DNA of 64,000 bases, from positions 1 to 64,000 of the forward strand of contig CACHMU010000002.1 in NCBI GenBank assembly GCA_902581045.1. The letters are read 5' to 3'. Positions 18,621 through 28,495 of the stretch are shown here, piece by piece; positions within the stretch are counted from its first letter, which is position 1; each line of letters opens with the position of its first letter. The notes under the pieces were generated by a model. The model made no database searches. It was not told where the DNA came from and saw only the letters and a list, made by a program, of their open reading frames with translations. The position numbers and the translations under genes are program-made. This DNA is from an uncultured Fidelibacterota bacterium. Its GTDB lineage: Bacteria; Fidelibacterota; Marinisomatia; Marinisomatales; TCS55.

Positions 18621-19434
18621 AAATAATCAATTCTGATTCAGTTAATAGGTAAAGAGAATCTTTATAGGAAATGGCATCTAAGATTCTTTGTTCATCTAAT
18701 ATCAATCTAATTGGTTTTTTATCAATGAATTGAGCTATACCATCTCTATTTATTATCAACCAAGAATTATTAAAATTTATAGCCCTAATAGGATTGTTGA
18801 TATCTATTGAAAATCTACGAACTAATCTTCCAGAACGTGAAAAAAAGTAAAGTTCTCGTATGCAATCAAATAATAAAATGAAATTATCATTCTTATCAAA
18901 CTTAAAATCAACAATACAATCTTCATTTAATCCTGACCTGCTAAGATCCAAGTACATATTAAATTGACCAGATAAAGATCTGGTTTTATAAATATTATTG
19001 GTCTCAAATGAATAAAAGTAAAAATTTTGTCTAGAATCAATAGTGAAAAATTTTGGCAATACAAAATCATTTCCTGACAGAGAAAAGGATTGAATATAGT
19101 TTAATTGATTATCATATCGTTTGATTTTATTGTCCGTTCTATCTAAAAGATAGATATCTAATTGATTAGATAATATATCAACTGGATCAAACATACCTGA
19201 AGCATCAGTACCATAGCCACCTTGAAATTTAACAGAATCTGAAGACCATAAGCCTAATCTCCTACTATCAATATCTAGAAAAATTAAGCCATCAACTGTA
19301 TGTGCAAAACGATCTGGATTAAAGTTAGAACTAGATATATTTTGTTTAAGAGTTACCCTGTCTACTTCTATTATAGTTTGGAGTTTAACTAAACTAATAA
19401 ATAAAAAATAGATTAGAAAGTATTTATGATTCAG
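18598..19434 (-). CDS. Exported beta-propeller-like (NHL/6-bladed) protein, probable CTG start
   Basis: About 278 residues. The first in-frame ATG is at 19194, but the frame stays open to 19471 and the translation upstream reads NHKYFLIYFLFISLVKLQ, a clear signal peptide, followed by GRLDLWSSDSV-like propeller blades (actual residues RLGLWSSDSVKFQGGYG). There is no ATG, GTG or TTG in that stretch; the best start is CTG at 19432-19434, overlapping the lgt stop by 11 bases. Blades with repeated D-x-x-x-N-x-Y-L/F-x-D pattern (IDSRQNFYFYSF, KFDKNDNFILLFD) fit a six-bladed propeller. Function unknown; context ties it to the two downstream outer-membrane proteins. Confidence 0.65.
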   Translation of the reverse strand: MNHKYFLIYFLFISLVKLQTIIEVDRVTLKQNISSSNFNPDRFAHTVDGLIFLDIDSRRLGLWSSDSVKFQGGYGTDASGMFDPVDILSNQLDIYLLDRTDNKIKRYDNQLNYIQSFSLSGNDFVLPKFFTIDSRQNFYFYSFETNNIYKTRSLSGQFNMYLDLSRSGLNEDCIVDFKFDKNDNFILLFDCIRELYFFSRSGRLVRRFSIDINNPIRAINFNNSWLIINRDGIAQFIDKKPIRLILDEQRILDAISYKDSLYLLTESELIIFEIINSQ

Positions 19435-20272
19435 ATTTAGAATCCACAGGTTGTTTAACAGGATGCATTAAAAACCAAGCACCTATTGTAATCATCAAAA
19501 TAGATATTACTTGTGCACCAGAAAGACCAATAAAATATTTTTCATTTACTCTTAAAAACTCAACTATAAAACGTTCAGTGCCAGCTAAAATCAGATATGT
19601 AAAAAACAAACTACCAACTATTGTGACGGAAGTTCTTTTTTGATATAAATAGTAAAAAATTAAACCTCCAATAATAGTCTCATAAATTGGAGTAGGATGA
19701 ACTGATAGGACACCAGGCTCAAAATTATCTAAGTTAACCCAAGGATAATAAGTTTGAAAAATGCTATAGGTTGATGGAGGTAATCCATTTGGGAATTCTA
19801 TACCCCACGGCAAATGAGTAGGAAGACCATAGTCGTCGCCCACTAGCAAACATCCAATCCTTCCAATCGCGTAACCAAGAATTAACAACGGCGCAACAAT
19901 ATCTGCAAAAGTAATCCATGATAGATTGTTTTTATTGATTACAAAAGTAACACCAAGAGTACCACCCATTAAGCCACCAAGAAAAACTAATCCAGCACCT
20001 GAAAAAATCATACCTGTTGGGTCAGCTATGACTCGATCAAAGTTTTCAATAAGATAATATATTTTTGACCCAAGTATACCACCTACAGCAGCTGCAAAAA
20101 CAATATCACCAGATAAATTTGAATCATAACCCAATCTTTTTAAATCTTTATTTAGAAAATAATAACAAGAGTAGAATGCCATCATTAACATGAAGCCATA
20201 TGAATTAATGACTGGGTTAAACTCAAATCCAAAAATATTTATATTTCCAAAATCATAGATAACTGGATACAT
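19424..20272 (-). CDS. lgt: Prolipoprotein diacylglyceryl transferase
   Basis: A 282-residue inner-membrane enzyme that attaches diacylglycerol from phosphatidylglycerol to the lipobox cysteine of prolipoproteins. About seven hydrophobic helices are present, with the family signature GYAIGRIGCLLVGDDYGLPT (catalytic arginine in GRIG), HPTPIYETI and ERFIVEFLRVNEKY. The ATG starts immediately after the stop of the zinc-ribbon gene. It serves the many lipoproteins of this window. The next gene starts inside its last codons. Confidence 0.95.
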   Translation of the reverse strand: MYPVIYDFGNINIFGFEFNPVINSYGFMLMMAFYSCYYFLNKDLKRLGYDSNLSGDIVFAAAVGGILGSKIYYLIENFDRVIADPTGMIFSGAGLVFLGGLMGGTLGVTFVINKNNLSWITFADIVAPLLILGYAIGRIGCLLVGDDYGLPTHLPWGIEFPNGLPPSTYSIFQTYYPWVNLDNFEPGVLSVHPTPIYETIIGGLIFYYLYQKRTSVTIVGSLFFTYLILAGTERFIVEFLRVNEKYFIGLSGAQVISILMITIGAWFLMHPVKQPVDSKSES

Positions 20273-21142
20273 TTATAATTTTCCTCCACAATTAGAACAA
20301 AATTTATCTTTTAAATTTACTGGACTACCACATTGTGTACAAAATTTCCCCTTTTTTTGTTTGGACACTTTTAAGGGAATTGCTTTTTCATCTTTTGATT
20401 GATGCGAATACATCCAACCTACAACAACAGCTACTACACTTAATACTAATAAAGGCTGCCAAGAAGGTAATTTATGCCGTAAAGGCGGTACAATAGAAGA
20501 GCTTGATGTAGATTCAGTTGGTGGTAAAGGACTTTGACCATTGTCAGATAATATAGTTTGTAACTTATTAATAGAAATATCTCCAGATGGATTACTATAA
20601 TTAAATGAGATTGTCTTATTTGTATTTGCTTTATAATTGTTTAAATGAATTCTTTTAAAGTTAATTCCATGTTGATCTTTAAATGATTCTATATCTTTTT
20701 CAGGAAAAATAAAGTCTTCTGCTATTAATGGCTCCTGTAAAATTATATGTGCATCATCAATGGAATGATTTAACTCAAATATAAAAGATCCAGATCGTTT
20801 ATCATTATTCTTAATCAAATCATAAAAAATAAATAGTCTAAATTTTTTGTCTAAAATATCAATGTTAATAAATGACCTATCATTTTCTTTTTTAATTGAC
20901 AAGATTTTTACATCAGGTTCGTTAGGATTATCACCACTAACAAAGAAAATACTATCAGCATTAACTGGAACAGTCATTTTGAGATTTAATGGCAAATCTG
21001 ATTCTTTAATTTCAGCTTCAAGCTCAGCCATTATACCTTCAAAATAATATTCAGGATAAATAATTACATTAAAAGAATCGAATGGTTTGCTTTGTCCATT
21101 TAAAACATTAAAAATTAATATTATTAATAAATATCGTTTCAT
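20273..21142 (-). CDS. Exported single-pass membrane protein with C-terminal zinc ribbon
   Basis: A 289-residue protein of unknown function. It has a signal peptide (residues 1-16), a beta-rich domain up to about 200 with acidic patches, a Pro/Ser-rich linker, a transmembrane helix at about 229-245 (LLVLSVVAVVVGWMY), a basic stretch, and a tail with two CxxC knuckles (C268, C271, C282, C285) typical of a zinc ribbon. This predicts an outside domain with a cytoplasmic zinc ribbon. It directly precedes lgt with no gap. Nothing in the sequence names the ligand. Confidence 0.7.
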   Translation of the reverse strand: MKRYLLIILIFNVLNGQSKPFDSFNVIIYPEYYFEGIMAELEAEIKESDLPLNLKMTVPVNADSIFFVSGDNPNEPDVKILSIKKENDRSFINIDILDKKFRLFIFYDLIKNNDKRSGSFIFELNHSIDDAHIILQEPLIAEDFIFPEKDIESFKDQHGINFKRIHLNNYKANTNKTISFNYSNPSGDISINKLQTILSDNGQSPLPPTESTSSSSIVPPLRHKLPSWQPLLVLSVVAVVVGWMYSHQSKDEKAIPLKVSKQKKGKFCTQCGSPVNLKDKFCSNCGGKL

Positions 21143-21199
21143 TTATATTTATCTCTCATAAATAGAGTAAGAAAATTTACTTAAAATCTTAATTAATAA

Positions 21200-21919
21200 T
21201 TAGGCTGAAGTAGTGAATTTTGTCAAAACAAAAAGATCATATATTGTATGTGTGTATGCGGCAACACCAAAACCACGAAAAACATAAACACTTCCTAAAA
21301 ATATTCCAGCTAATAAACGAATAAAAAATAAATTTATTTGTGGAGTGTCTCCATACGGACCCATAAAATGAAACATTGAAAAAAGGATAGCAGATAAAAC
21401 GATGGCTCCAGTTTTCTTAGAAAACTCATTCCACTGAAAAACGAAACCTATAACAGAAGTTAATCCAGTGATTAAAATTACGCGAAAAACAAATTCTTCA
21501 TAAATACCAGCCCCAATAGCTAAAACTACTCTTTGAATTAAAACTCCATCTTTATTTAACATTAAAAGGTTTGGCATCCAAATCATCAAAATAGTTAGCA
21601 TAATTGCCCAGCCAATACTTTCAAAAAACATCGTTAATAAATATTCACCTTTAATTGATGATGTCTTAAGTGATTTTTTTTGTCTCAAAAATGCTATAAT
21701 AAATCCAAAAAGAAAGGTTCCACTAAATCCATAAGCTCCATAAATGCCAAATACTTCCATAACCTGCCTCATCAAAACATCTGCACCATTCCTAAGCAGG
21801 GGTAAATCACTAGCAGAAATAGTAAATACACCTAATTCATATATAAGGAATAATGGCATTGTAAAAATAAAACTATATAAAGGTGTATGCGTCTCCTTCC
21901 AGTAATTTGAAGATACCAT
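21200..21919 (-). CDS. CPBP-family intramembrane glutamic endopeptidase (CAAX/Abi-like)
   Basis: A 239-residue polytopic membrane protein with six to eight hydrophobic segments. The family motifs are present: GIYEEFVFRVIL (paired glutamates and arginine), SMFHFMG and the C-terminal AAYTHTIYDLFV histidine/aspartate motif. The family includes Rce1-type CAAX proteases and bacteriocin-immunity proteins; no particular substrate can be read. The start follows lepA by 3 bases (leftward), so the two are likely co-transcribed. Confidence 0.87.
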   Translation of the reverse strand: MVSSNYWKETHTPLYSFIFTMPLFLIYELGVFTISASDLPLLRNGADVLMRQVMEVFGIYGAYGFSGTFLFGFIIAFLRQKKSLKTSSIKGEYLLTMFFESIGWAIMLTILMIWMPNLLMLNKDGVLIQRVVLAIGAGIYEEFVFRVILITGLTSVIGFVFQWNEFSKKTGAIVLSAILFSMFHFMGPYGDTPQINLFFIRLLAGIFLGSVYVFRGFGVAAYTHTIYDLFVLTKFTTSA

Positions 21920-21922
21920 ATA

Positions 21923-23725
21923 TTATTCAGAATCAATTTGAAGAACAGCTAAAAGTGCCTCTTGGGGGATTTCTACTTTTCCAATTGATTTCATCCTTTT
22001 CTTGCCTTCTTTTTGTTTTTCCCATAGCTTTCGTTTTCTAGTAATATCTCCGCCATAGCATTTTGCAGTTACATTCTTTTTAATTGCTTTCACAGTAGAT
22101 CTAGAAATTACTTTATTGCCCAAAGCAGCTTGTATTGGCACATCAAACATTTGTCTAGGTATTAATTCTTTTAATTTTGAACATAAAGCCACTCCCCTAT
22201 GGTACGCATCATCAGAATGAGTAATAATTGATAATGCATCAACTGGGTCGTTATTTATCAATATATCTAGTTTTTTTAAATCTCCAGCGATATAATCATT
22301 TAAATGATAATCAAGAGAAGCATATCCCTTAGTTGTTGATTTCAATTTATCATAAAAATCAAAAATAATTTCTCCAAGTGGCAAATCATAATATATCTGT
22401 GCCTTATCAGATGTAAGATAATTGGTATTCTTATATATACCTCTCTTATTCTGACATAGTGTCATAATACCTCCAATAAATTCTTTAGGGGTTATGATTT
22501 CTGCAGATACATGGGGCTCTAAAATAGTCTGAATATTTCCAGAAGGCGGCATTTTTGCTGGCGTATCAACATCAAGAATTTCACCATTCTTCAGTTCAAC
22601 TTTATATTTTACATTTGGTGTCGTAGTGACTAAAGCAAGAGCGAACTCCCTTTCTAGTCTTTCTTGAATAATTTCCATATGGAGAAGGCCTAGAAAACCA
22701 CATCTAAAACCAAAGCCTAAGGCTTCACTAGTTTCAGGATCAAATAATAAAGAAGCATCATTTAATTTTAATTTTTCAAGTGCCATTCTTAATTGATCAT
22801 AATCATCTGCATCCGAAGGATATAATCCTGAAAAAACCATAGGTTTAATCTCCTTAAAACCAGGTAAAGCCTCAGATGCAACATTATCCGTAGTTGTTAT
22901 TGTATCTCCAGGTAATATATGAGATACATCACGAATACTTCCTAGTAAATATCCAACATCACCAGCTCTAAGTTCTTTAGTTGGGACTTGTTTTAGAACA
23001 AAATGACCAACCTCGGATATATCATATTTATGATTATGAGCAAAAAATTGGGCAGTACTTCCTGGCTTAATTACTCCGTCAAAAACTCTAACATATGGAA
23101 TAGCTCCTTTATAATTATCATGAAGTGAGTCAAATACCATAGCACGTGCTGGTTTATCAGATCTATCCTTTGGAGGTGGAATCTTTTCTATAATTGTATT
23201 CAATATCTCTTGAATACCTAATCCACTTTTGGCACTTGCACTAATAATTTCATCTTCATTACAACCAATTAATTCTATTAGTTGCCCTTTTACTTCATCA
23301 ATACGAGCACTCTTTAAATCAACTTTATTAATAACAGGAATAATTGTTAAGTCATTATCTATAGCTAAATATAAATTGCTAACAGTTTGTGCCTCTACTC
23401 CCTGCGCTGCGTCTACCAGCAATAAAACGCCTTCACAAGCAGCTAAAGATCTTGAGACTTCATATGTAAAATCAACATGACCTGGAGTATCAATTAGATT
23501 AAAAATATATTTCTTTTTATCAATATGATTATAAGTCATTTGAATAGGATGACTTTTAATTGTAATCCCCCGTTCACGCTCAAGGTCCATACTGTCTAGG
23601 ACCTGAGCTTTCATGTCTTTTTTTGCTAAGGTATTAGTTTCTTCAAGCAGACGATCAGCTAATGTTGATTTGCCATGATCAATATGAGCTATAATACAAA
23701 AATTTCGTATATGAGATGTGCTCAT
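21923..23725 (-). CDS. lepA: Elongation factor 4 (LepA), ribosomal back-translocase GTPase
   Basis: A 600-residue translational GTPase, full length for the family. G-domain motifs: G1 AHIDHGKST (residues 13-21), switch II DTPGHVDF, NKVD and SAKSGLG. The LepA-specific C-terminal domain is recognised from YGGDITRKRKLWEKQKEGKK near the end. It acts on ribosomes, with roles in initiation and 30S biogenesis proposed. The initiating ATG follows an 86-base gap downstream of smc that contains no obvious terminator. Confidence 0.97.
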   Translation of the reverse strand: MSTSHIRNFCIIAHIDHGKSTLADRLLEETNTLAKKDMKAQVLDSMDLERERGITIKSHPIQMTYNHIDKKKYIFNLIDTPGHVDFTYEVSRSLAACEGVLLLVDAAQGVEAQTVSNLYLAIDNDLTIIPVINKVDLKSARIDEVKGQLIELIGCNEDEIISASAKSGLGIQEILNTIIEKIPPPKDRSDKPARAMVFDSLHDNYKGAIPYVRVFDGVIKPGSTAQFFAHNHKYDISEVGHFVLKQVPTKELRAGDVGYLLGSIRDVSHILPGDTITTTDNVASEALPGFKEIKPMVFSGLYPSDADDYDQLRMALEKLKLNDASLLFDPETSEALGFGFRCGFLGLLHMEIIQERLEREFALALVTTTPNVKYKVELKNGEILDVDTPAKMPPSGNIQTILEPHVSAEIITPKEFIGGIMTLCQNKRGIYKNTNYLTSDKAQIYYDLPLGEIIFDFYDKLKSTTKGYASLDYHLNDYIAGDLKKLDILINNDPVDALSIITHSDDAYHRGVALCSKLKELIPRQMFDVPIQAALGNKVISRSTVKAIKKNVTAKCYGGDITRKRKLWEKQKEGKKRMKSIGKVEIPQEALLAVLQIDSE

Positions 23726-23811
23726 TTATTATAATTAATTTTATCTTTATATAATGAATTATTTAAATTAAAAATGAGTATAAAAAATATGGTCACCAAT
23801 AAAATTTTAAT

Positions 23812-26800
23812 CTATGCCTCTCCATCGAATTTAACTGATACTAATTTAGAAACGCCTTTCTGTTCCATTGTAACTCCATATAAATAATCTGCTATTTCCA
23901 TTGTAAGTTTGTTATGAGTGACTACGATGAATTGTGTATCATCAGAGAATTTATTTAATACTTTTTTAAATTTTTGAATATTCACATCGTCAAGTGGAGC
24001 ATCAACTTCATCTAATATACAATATGGACTTGGTTTATATTGATATATGGCAAACAGTAGCGCTATAGCAGTTAGGGATTTTTCGCCAGCAGAAAGCATT
24101 CTTAAACTTTGATTTTTTTTACCGGGAGGTTGAGCAAGTATTGTGATATCTGATTCAAGTGGGTCAGGGTCACCAACCAATGTTAAGGATGCTGTTCCAC
24201 CTTCAAAAAATAATTCAAAAAGTTTAGAAAAATTAATTTTGATCTTATCGAAAGTATCTTGAAATTTCTCGCGAGCAACTTTATCAATTTTTTGGATAGT
24301 TTCTCTCAAATTATCTTCAGAAGAAATAAGATCAATACGTTGTTCAATAAGAATTTCAAGACGAGATTCTTGCTCTTCAAATTCATCTTGAACTGCCATG
24401 TTTATTGGTCCAATGCTTTCAATTCCTCTTTGGATTTTTTCAATTCTTAACTCCAAATCATCAACCTCTTCATCAACGATTAAATCCTTTGGTATTTCAG
24501 ATTGATACCGCTCTTGAATTCGCTCAACAATCATTTTGATTTTTTGTTCTAATTCTACAATCTTTAGCTCATTTGTTTTCATTTCCTCAATTAATGATTC
24601 ACGTCTTTCTTGTTCATTTCTAATCTTTAATTGAATCTCTTGAATTAATTCGTATGTGCTATTTACCGTTTCTTTTTTTAGTTCCATTAACGAACGATCT
24701 TTTACTATTTGGGCTGAAATATTTTTTAATTCTTTTTCACCATCTTGAATTTCAATTTTCAATTGTGCTCTATGTTTATTTTGATTACTGAAATCAATCT
24801 CAATTTGTTTTTCACGTTCTTTTAATTCATGAATTGTTTCTTTTGCTACTTGGCTCTGAAGATTAATGGTGTCACGTTGATTTTCTAAGTTTAATAAATC
24901 AATTCTTAACTTTTGAACAGTCTGCTGAAAATCATCTCTTTCAGATTGAATATTTAATAATAGTTTGGAAGCATTATCTATATCTTTCTTTAATTTTTCA
25001 ACCTTAGATATAGATTTATCTAATTGAGGCTTCAATTTTTTGACAGAATTCTTAAGGTTTTTCAATTCATCATTTGTTTGAGCCAAATCTTTCTTCATAT
25101 TAATTAATGACTCAGTCGATTGAGATTGAATATAGTGATTTTTGACAAGACCAGATTCAACTTCACTAAGTTTTGTCCTAATTTTATCTAAATTATTTTC
25201 AAACTTTTTTAGAGCATCAGTATTACTATCAATATTTATTTTTTTTGAATCAAATTTTTTCTCTAAAATATTAATTTTATTAGAGACAGATTTTATTTCT
25301 TTTTTTAAAGATTCAATTTTCTTTTTACGACCTAAAATATTTCCATCAACTGAATTAATACAAACCTTCAAAAGAAAATTTCCTCCAGAAAAGGAGCCAC
25401 TTAAATCAACGATATTCCATCCAGGAAGATCATATAAATTCATTGCCTGTTCGAGGTCTTCTACTATTAAAAGATTTCCTGCAAGGAGCTTGGCTATTGA
25501 ATTATATTTTTCGCTAACACCACTTAATTGATCTCCAGTGCCTAGAATTCCTTTCCCCTTAGGAACAGTTTTTTTCTCATCAATTAATTTACTTATTTCT
25601 TTAAGAGGTAAGATGGAAAATGAGCCTACCTTAGAAAGCTTAGCTGAAGACGCAATCTTTAATGCCGATTTCCTATCTTTTGCAATTATACAGTTAACCC
25701 AATCTCCCAAAGCACTTTCAAAAGCCAATTTATATTTTTGATCTACCTGGAAAAGCTCTCCTACAGTTCCTATAGTTTCAGGAAAACTATCAGGTGAGTC
25801 AAGAATATTACGAACACCTTCAGGATAACCTTCTTTTTTCTCTACCAATTCATTGTAGAAGGAAAGTTGTCTTTGCAAAAATTCTAGCTTCCCTTTATTT
25901 TTATGAAGATTCAAAGAAACTTGACTTAGTTCTTCTTCATCATCATTTAATGTTTTTTGAAGAGATGATAGCTTCAAATTATCTTTTTGAATCACATTAT
26001 TTAAATCAGTCTTTTCCCGATCCAATTTTTTTTGCTCTTTTGATTGTGCTTTCTGATCCAATTCAGTCTGCATAACCTTATCATTTAATTGATTTGATAA
26101 GTTGTTTTTTTCATCAATTAAAGATAGCGTTTTATCCAATAAAGATTTATTATCAGACATTTCTCGTTCAGCATCCCACCGCATATTTTGAATTGAGTTC
26201 AATGATTTTTGCGCATCTTCATATTTCTTTTGAACTTTATCAAAATCTTCTTTTTTTAACTTATATCTTTTTAACTGTTTATCTAATTCTGGTGTTAAAG
26301 CAAGAACATTGTCATCATAAGTTTTAATTTCATCACCTAACAATATTTTTTTATCTGCATTTGCTAAGGATTCCTTATTTAACCGCTGAATATTTTCATC
26401 AGCTGATCTATCTTTTTCTATACATACAATTACATTATTTTGAATTGATTCACGTTTTCCTTCTAATAAATTAAGAGAGTTTTGATATTCATTTAATTCA
26501 GATTGTTGTTCCGAATAAAGCTTATTTAATTTGCTTAACTCCTTATCATGCGCTGAAGTATCTGTGGCAGCCTCATCTTTTAAATGTCTATAATTGATTA
26601 CTTGTTTTTGAAGTGGTGAAATTTCATTCTCAAATTCATGGATTTTAATAAAAGCTAATGACAATTCTTTTTCTTTTAACTCCATAGAAAGTTTTTCATG
26701 CCTTTTAAAACGTTTCAATTGAAGATTTAAGCCATTAACCTTTTGCTCCACTTCTTGAATCACATCGCTAATTCTCTCTAAATCCTGCTGAACTGCATCA

Positions 26801-27342
26801 AATTTTCGCAATGCAGAGCGTCGTCTCTGTTTATATTTATTTATACCAGCAGCTTCTTCAAACATCCGCTTCCTGTCATCAGCAGTTTCAGATAAAATTT
26901 GCTCAATCATTTTTAGTTCTATCACTGAATAAGCATCTGATCCCATACCTGTATCTACAAATAAATCATGGATATCCTTAAGGCGACAAGGAGTTCGATT
27001 AATATAATATTCAGATTCTCCATCTCTAAAAACTCTGCGACCAATCTCGATATCATTATATTCTAAAGGGAGCTTTCCTTGATTATTGTGAACTGTTAAG
27101 AAAGCCTCGCAAACTGAAAGTGGCTTAAGTCCGTCAGCTCCATTAAAAATCACATCACCCATTTTGCCTGACCTTAAAACTGAGTATTTTTGTTCGCCTA
27201 GTACCCAGCGGATTGCATCTACAATATTCGTTTTACCACATCCATTAGGGCCAACTATTACTGTGACTCCTTCGCCAAATTTCAGCTTTTCTTTTTTGGC
27301 AAAGGATTTGAATCCATGAAGGTTAAGTTCTGAGATATACAT
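23812..27342 (-). CDS. smc: Chromosome segregation protein SMC
   Basis: An 1176-residue condensin ATPase of normal length. N-terminal head with Walker A GPNGCGKT (31-38); first coiled coil about 170-500; hinge about 510-680 (VGELFQVDQKYKLAFESALG); second coiled coil about 680-1000; C-terminal head with the signature LSAGEKSLTA and Walker B YCILDEVDAPLDD. The signature has alanine where most SMC proteins have glycine (LSGGE). ScpA and ScpB are not in the window. The 96 bases before it hold no recognisable terminator. Confidence 0.97.
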   Translation of the reverse strand: MYISELNLHGFKSFAKKEKLKFGEGVTVIVGPNGCGKTNIVDAIRWVLGEQKYSVLRSGKMGDVIFNGADGLKPLSVCEAFLTVHNNQGKLPLEYNDIEIGRRVFRDGESEYYINRTPCRLKDIHDLFVDTGMGSDAYSVIELKMIEQILSETADDRKRMFEEAAGINKYKQRRRSALRKFDAVQQDLERISDVIQEVEQKVNGLNLQLKRFKRHEKLSMELKEKELSLAFIKIHEFENEISPLQKQVINYRHLKDEAATDTSAHDKELSKLNKLYSEQQSELNEYQNSLNLLEGKRESIQNNVIVCIEKDRSADENIQRLNKESLANADKKILLGDEIKTYDDNVLALTPELDKQLKRYKLKKEDFDKVQKKYEDAQKSLNSIQNMRWDAEREMSDNKSLLDKTLSLIDEKNNLSNQLNDKVMQTELDQKAQSKEQKKLDREKTDLNNVIQKDNLKLSSLQKTLNDDEEELSQVSLNLHKNKGKLEFLQRQLSFYNELVEKKEGYPEGVRNILDSPDSFPETIGTVGELFQVDQKYKLAFESALGDWVNCIIAKDRKSALKIASSAKLSKVGSFSILPLKEISKLIDEKKTVPKGKGILGTGDQLSGVSEKYNSIAKLLAGNLLIVEDLEQAMNLYDLPGWNIVDLSGSFSGGNFLLKVCINSVDGNILGRKKKIESLKKEIKSVSNKINILEKKFDSKKINIDSNTDALKKFENNLDKIRTKLSEVESGLVKNHYIQSQSTESLINMKKDLAQTNDELKNLKNSVKKLKPQLDKSISKVEKLKKDIDNASKLLLNIQSERDDFQQTVQKLRIDLLNLENQRDTINLQSQVAKETIHELKEREKQIEIDFSNQNKHRAQLKIEIQDGEKELKNISAQIVKDRSLMELKKETVNSTYELIQEIQLKIRNEQERRESLIEEMKTNELKIVELEQKIKMIVERIQERYQSEIPKDLIVDEEVDDLELRIEKIQRGIESIGPINMAVQDEFEEQESRLEILIEQRIDLISSEDNLRETIQKIDKVAREKFQDTFDKIKINFSKLFELFFEGGTASLTLVGDPDPLESDITILAQPPGKKNQSLRMLSAGEKSLTAIALLFAIYQYKPSPYCILDEVDAPLDDVNIQKFKKVLNKFSDDTQFIVVTHNKLTMEIADYLYGVTMEQKGVSKLVSVKFDGEA

Positions 27343-27438
27343 TTACGAGGTTAAATTGTTTGAATAATCTAATAATGTTTGAGCCTGAAACTATAAAGAT
27401 AAATCATCAAAATTGCGGCAAATTAATTATTCTGCAAT

Positions 27439-27783
27439 TCAACCTGGTGGCCAATCCATTTTACGACCACCAATTAGATGCATATGAATATGAAATACTG
27501 TTTGACCTCCATCATCATTTGTATTAATAACTGTTCTATATCCAGATAAATTAATTTTTTCAGATTTTGCAATTTTTTTAGCAGAAAGAAGCATCTCACC
27601 AGCTAAAAACCTATCTTCTTCTGATAATTCATTTAATGAACTAATATGCTTTTTAGGAATAATTAAAATATGAGTTGGTGATACTGGCGATATATCTCTG
27701 AAAGCAATTAATAATTCATTTTCAAAAACCTTATCACAAGGAATTTCACCAGCTACGATTTTACAAAAAAGACAATCACTCAT
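27439..27783 (-). CDS. HIT-family (HINT-like) nucleotide hydrolase
   Basis: About 114 residues. The histidine triad HIHMHLIGG is near the C-terminus, preceded by TVINTNDDGGQTVFH, and the N-terminal DCLFCKIVAGEIPCDKV carries the CxxC often seen in bacterial HINT proteins. Such enzymes cleave nucleoside phosphoramidates such as AMP-lysine. The frame extends to 27810, but the ATG at 27781-27783 (MSDCLFCKI) matches the family start and overlaps the rsmE stop by 8 bases. It is the last gene of the nine-gene run starting at folB. Confidence 0.93.
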   Translation of the reverse strand: MSDCLFCKIVAGEIPCDKVFENELLIAFRDISPVSPTHILIIPKKHISSLNELSEEDRFLAGEMLLSAKKIAKSEKINLSGYRTVINTNDDGGQTVFHIHMHLIGGRKMDWPPG

Positions 27784-28495
27784 ATTGATTTTCCATAATT
27801 TGATTTGCATTCACAATTGAAGCAATCGCTGCAGATTCACTTCTAAGCCTTCTTGAGCTGAGTTTTACAAATTTAATTTTTGTTTTTTTTAACTGAATTA
27901 GTTCATTTTCAGAAAAATCTCCTTCAGGGCCAACAATTATATTGATTGAATTCATTTTTTTCTCAATTGTTTTTATCATTGAATTATTTGAATTAATATG
28001 ACATAAAATTGAAAATTCATCAGAATGATTAGCTAACCAATTGTGAAGATTAGTGAGCTCGTACAGCTTTGGAAAAAAACTACGACCGGATTGTTTAGCA
28101 GCAGAAATAATAATTTTTTCCGCTCTAGAATAATTTAATTTAGTTTTAATACAACGATCTAATAAAAGTGGTTGAATTGATTTTACTCCTAGCTCTGTTG
28201 CCTTTTCTAACAATAAATCCATTCGCTTTCCTTTAATCAATCCTATAATGAGATTAATATCAAACTTAGATTCACCATAATTATTAAATGAATTAACGAT
28301 ATTACCTTCTACACAATTATTATTGATTGAAGAAATCAATCCTTTATATGCTACACCTAAGCCATCTAAAAGCCAAATTTCATCTCCAATATTAGAGCGT
28401 AAAGATTTTATTAAATGCTTAGATTCTGATTTTGAAAGCGAAAAACGGTTTTGATTTATAGTTTCTGGATCAACTTTAAAAAAATTTTCTTCCAT
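27776..28495 (-). CDS. rsmE: 16S rRNA (uracil-1498-N3)-methyltransferase RsmE
   Basis: A 239-residue SPOUT-class methyltransferase. It has the N-terminal PUA-like domain (about 1-75), KGKRMDLLLEKATELGV, AAKQSGRSFFPKL and the knotted SAM-binding IVGPEGDFSENE with LSSRRLRSESAA near the C-terminus. It modifies a conserved uridine in the 30S decoding region. Stop/start overlap of one base with the upstream OMP gene and 8 bases with the HIT gene shows tight coupling. Confidence 0.94.
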   Translation of the reverse strand: MEENFFKVDPETINQNRFSLSKSESKHLIKSLRSNIGDEIWLLDGLGVAYKGLISSINNNCVEGNIVNSFNNYGESKFDINLIIGLIKGKRMDLLLEKATELGVKSIQPLLLDRCIKTKLNYSRAEKIIISAAKQSGRSFFPKLYELTNLHNWLANHSDEFSILCHINSNNSMIKTIEKKMNSINIIVGPEGDFSENELIQLKKTKIKFVKLSSRRLRSESAAIASIVNANQIMENQYE

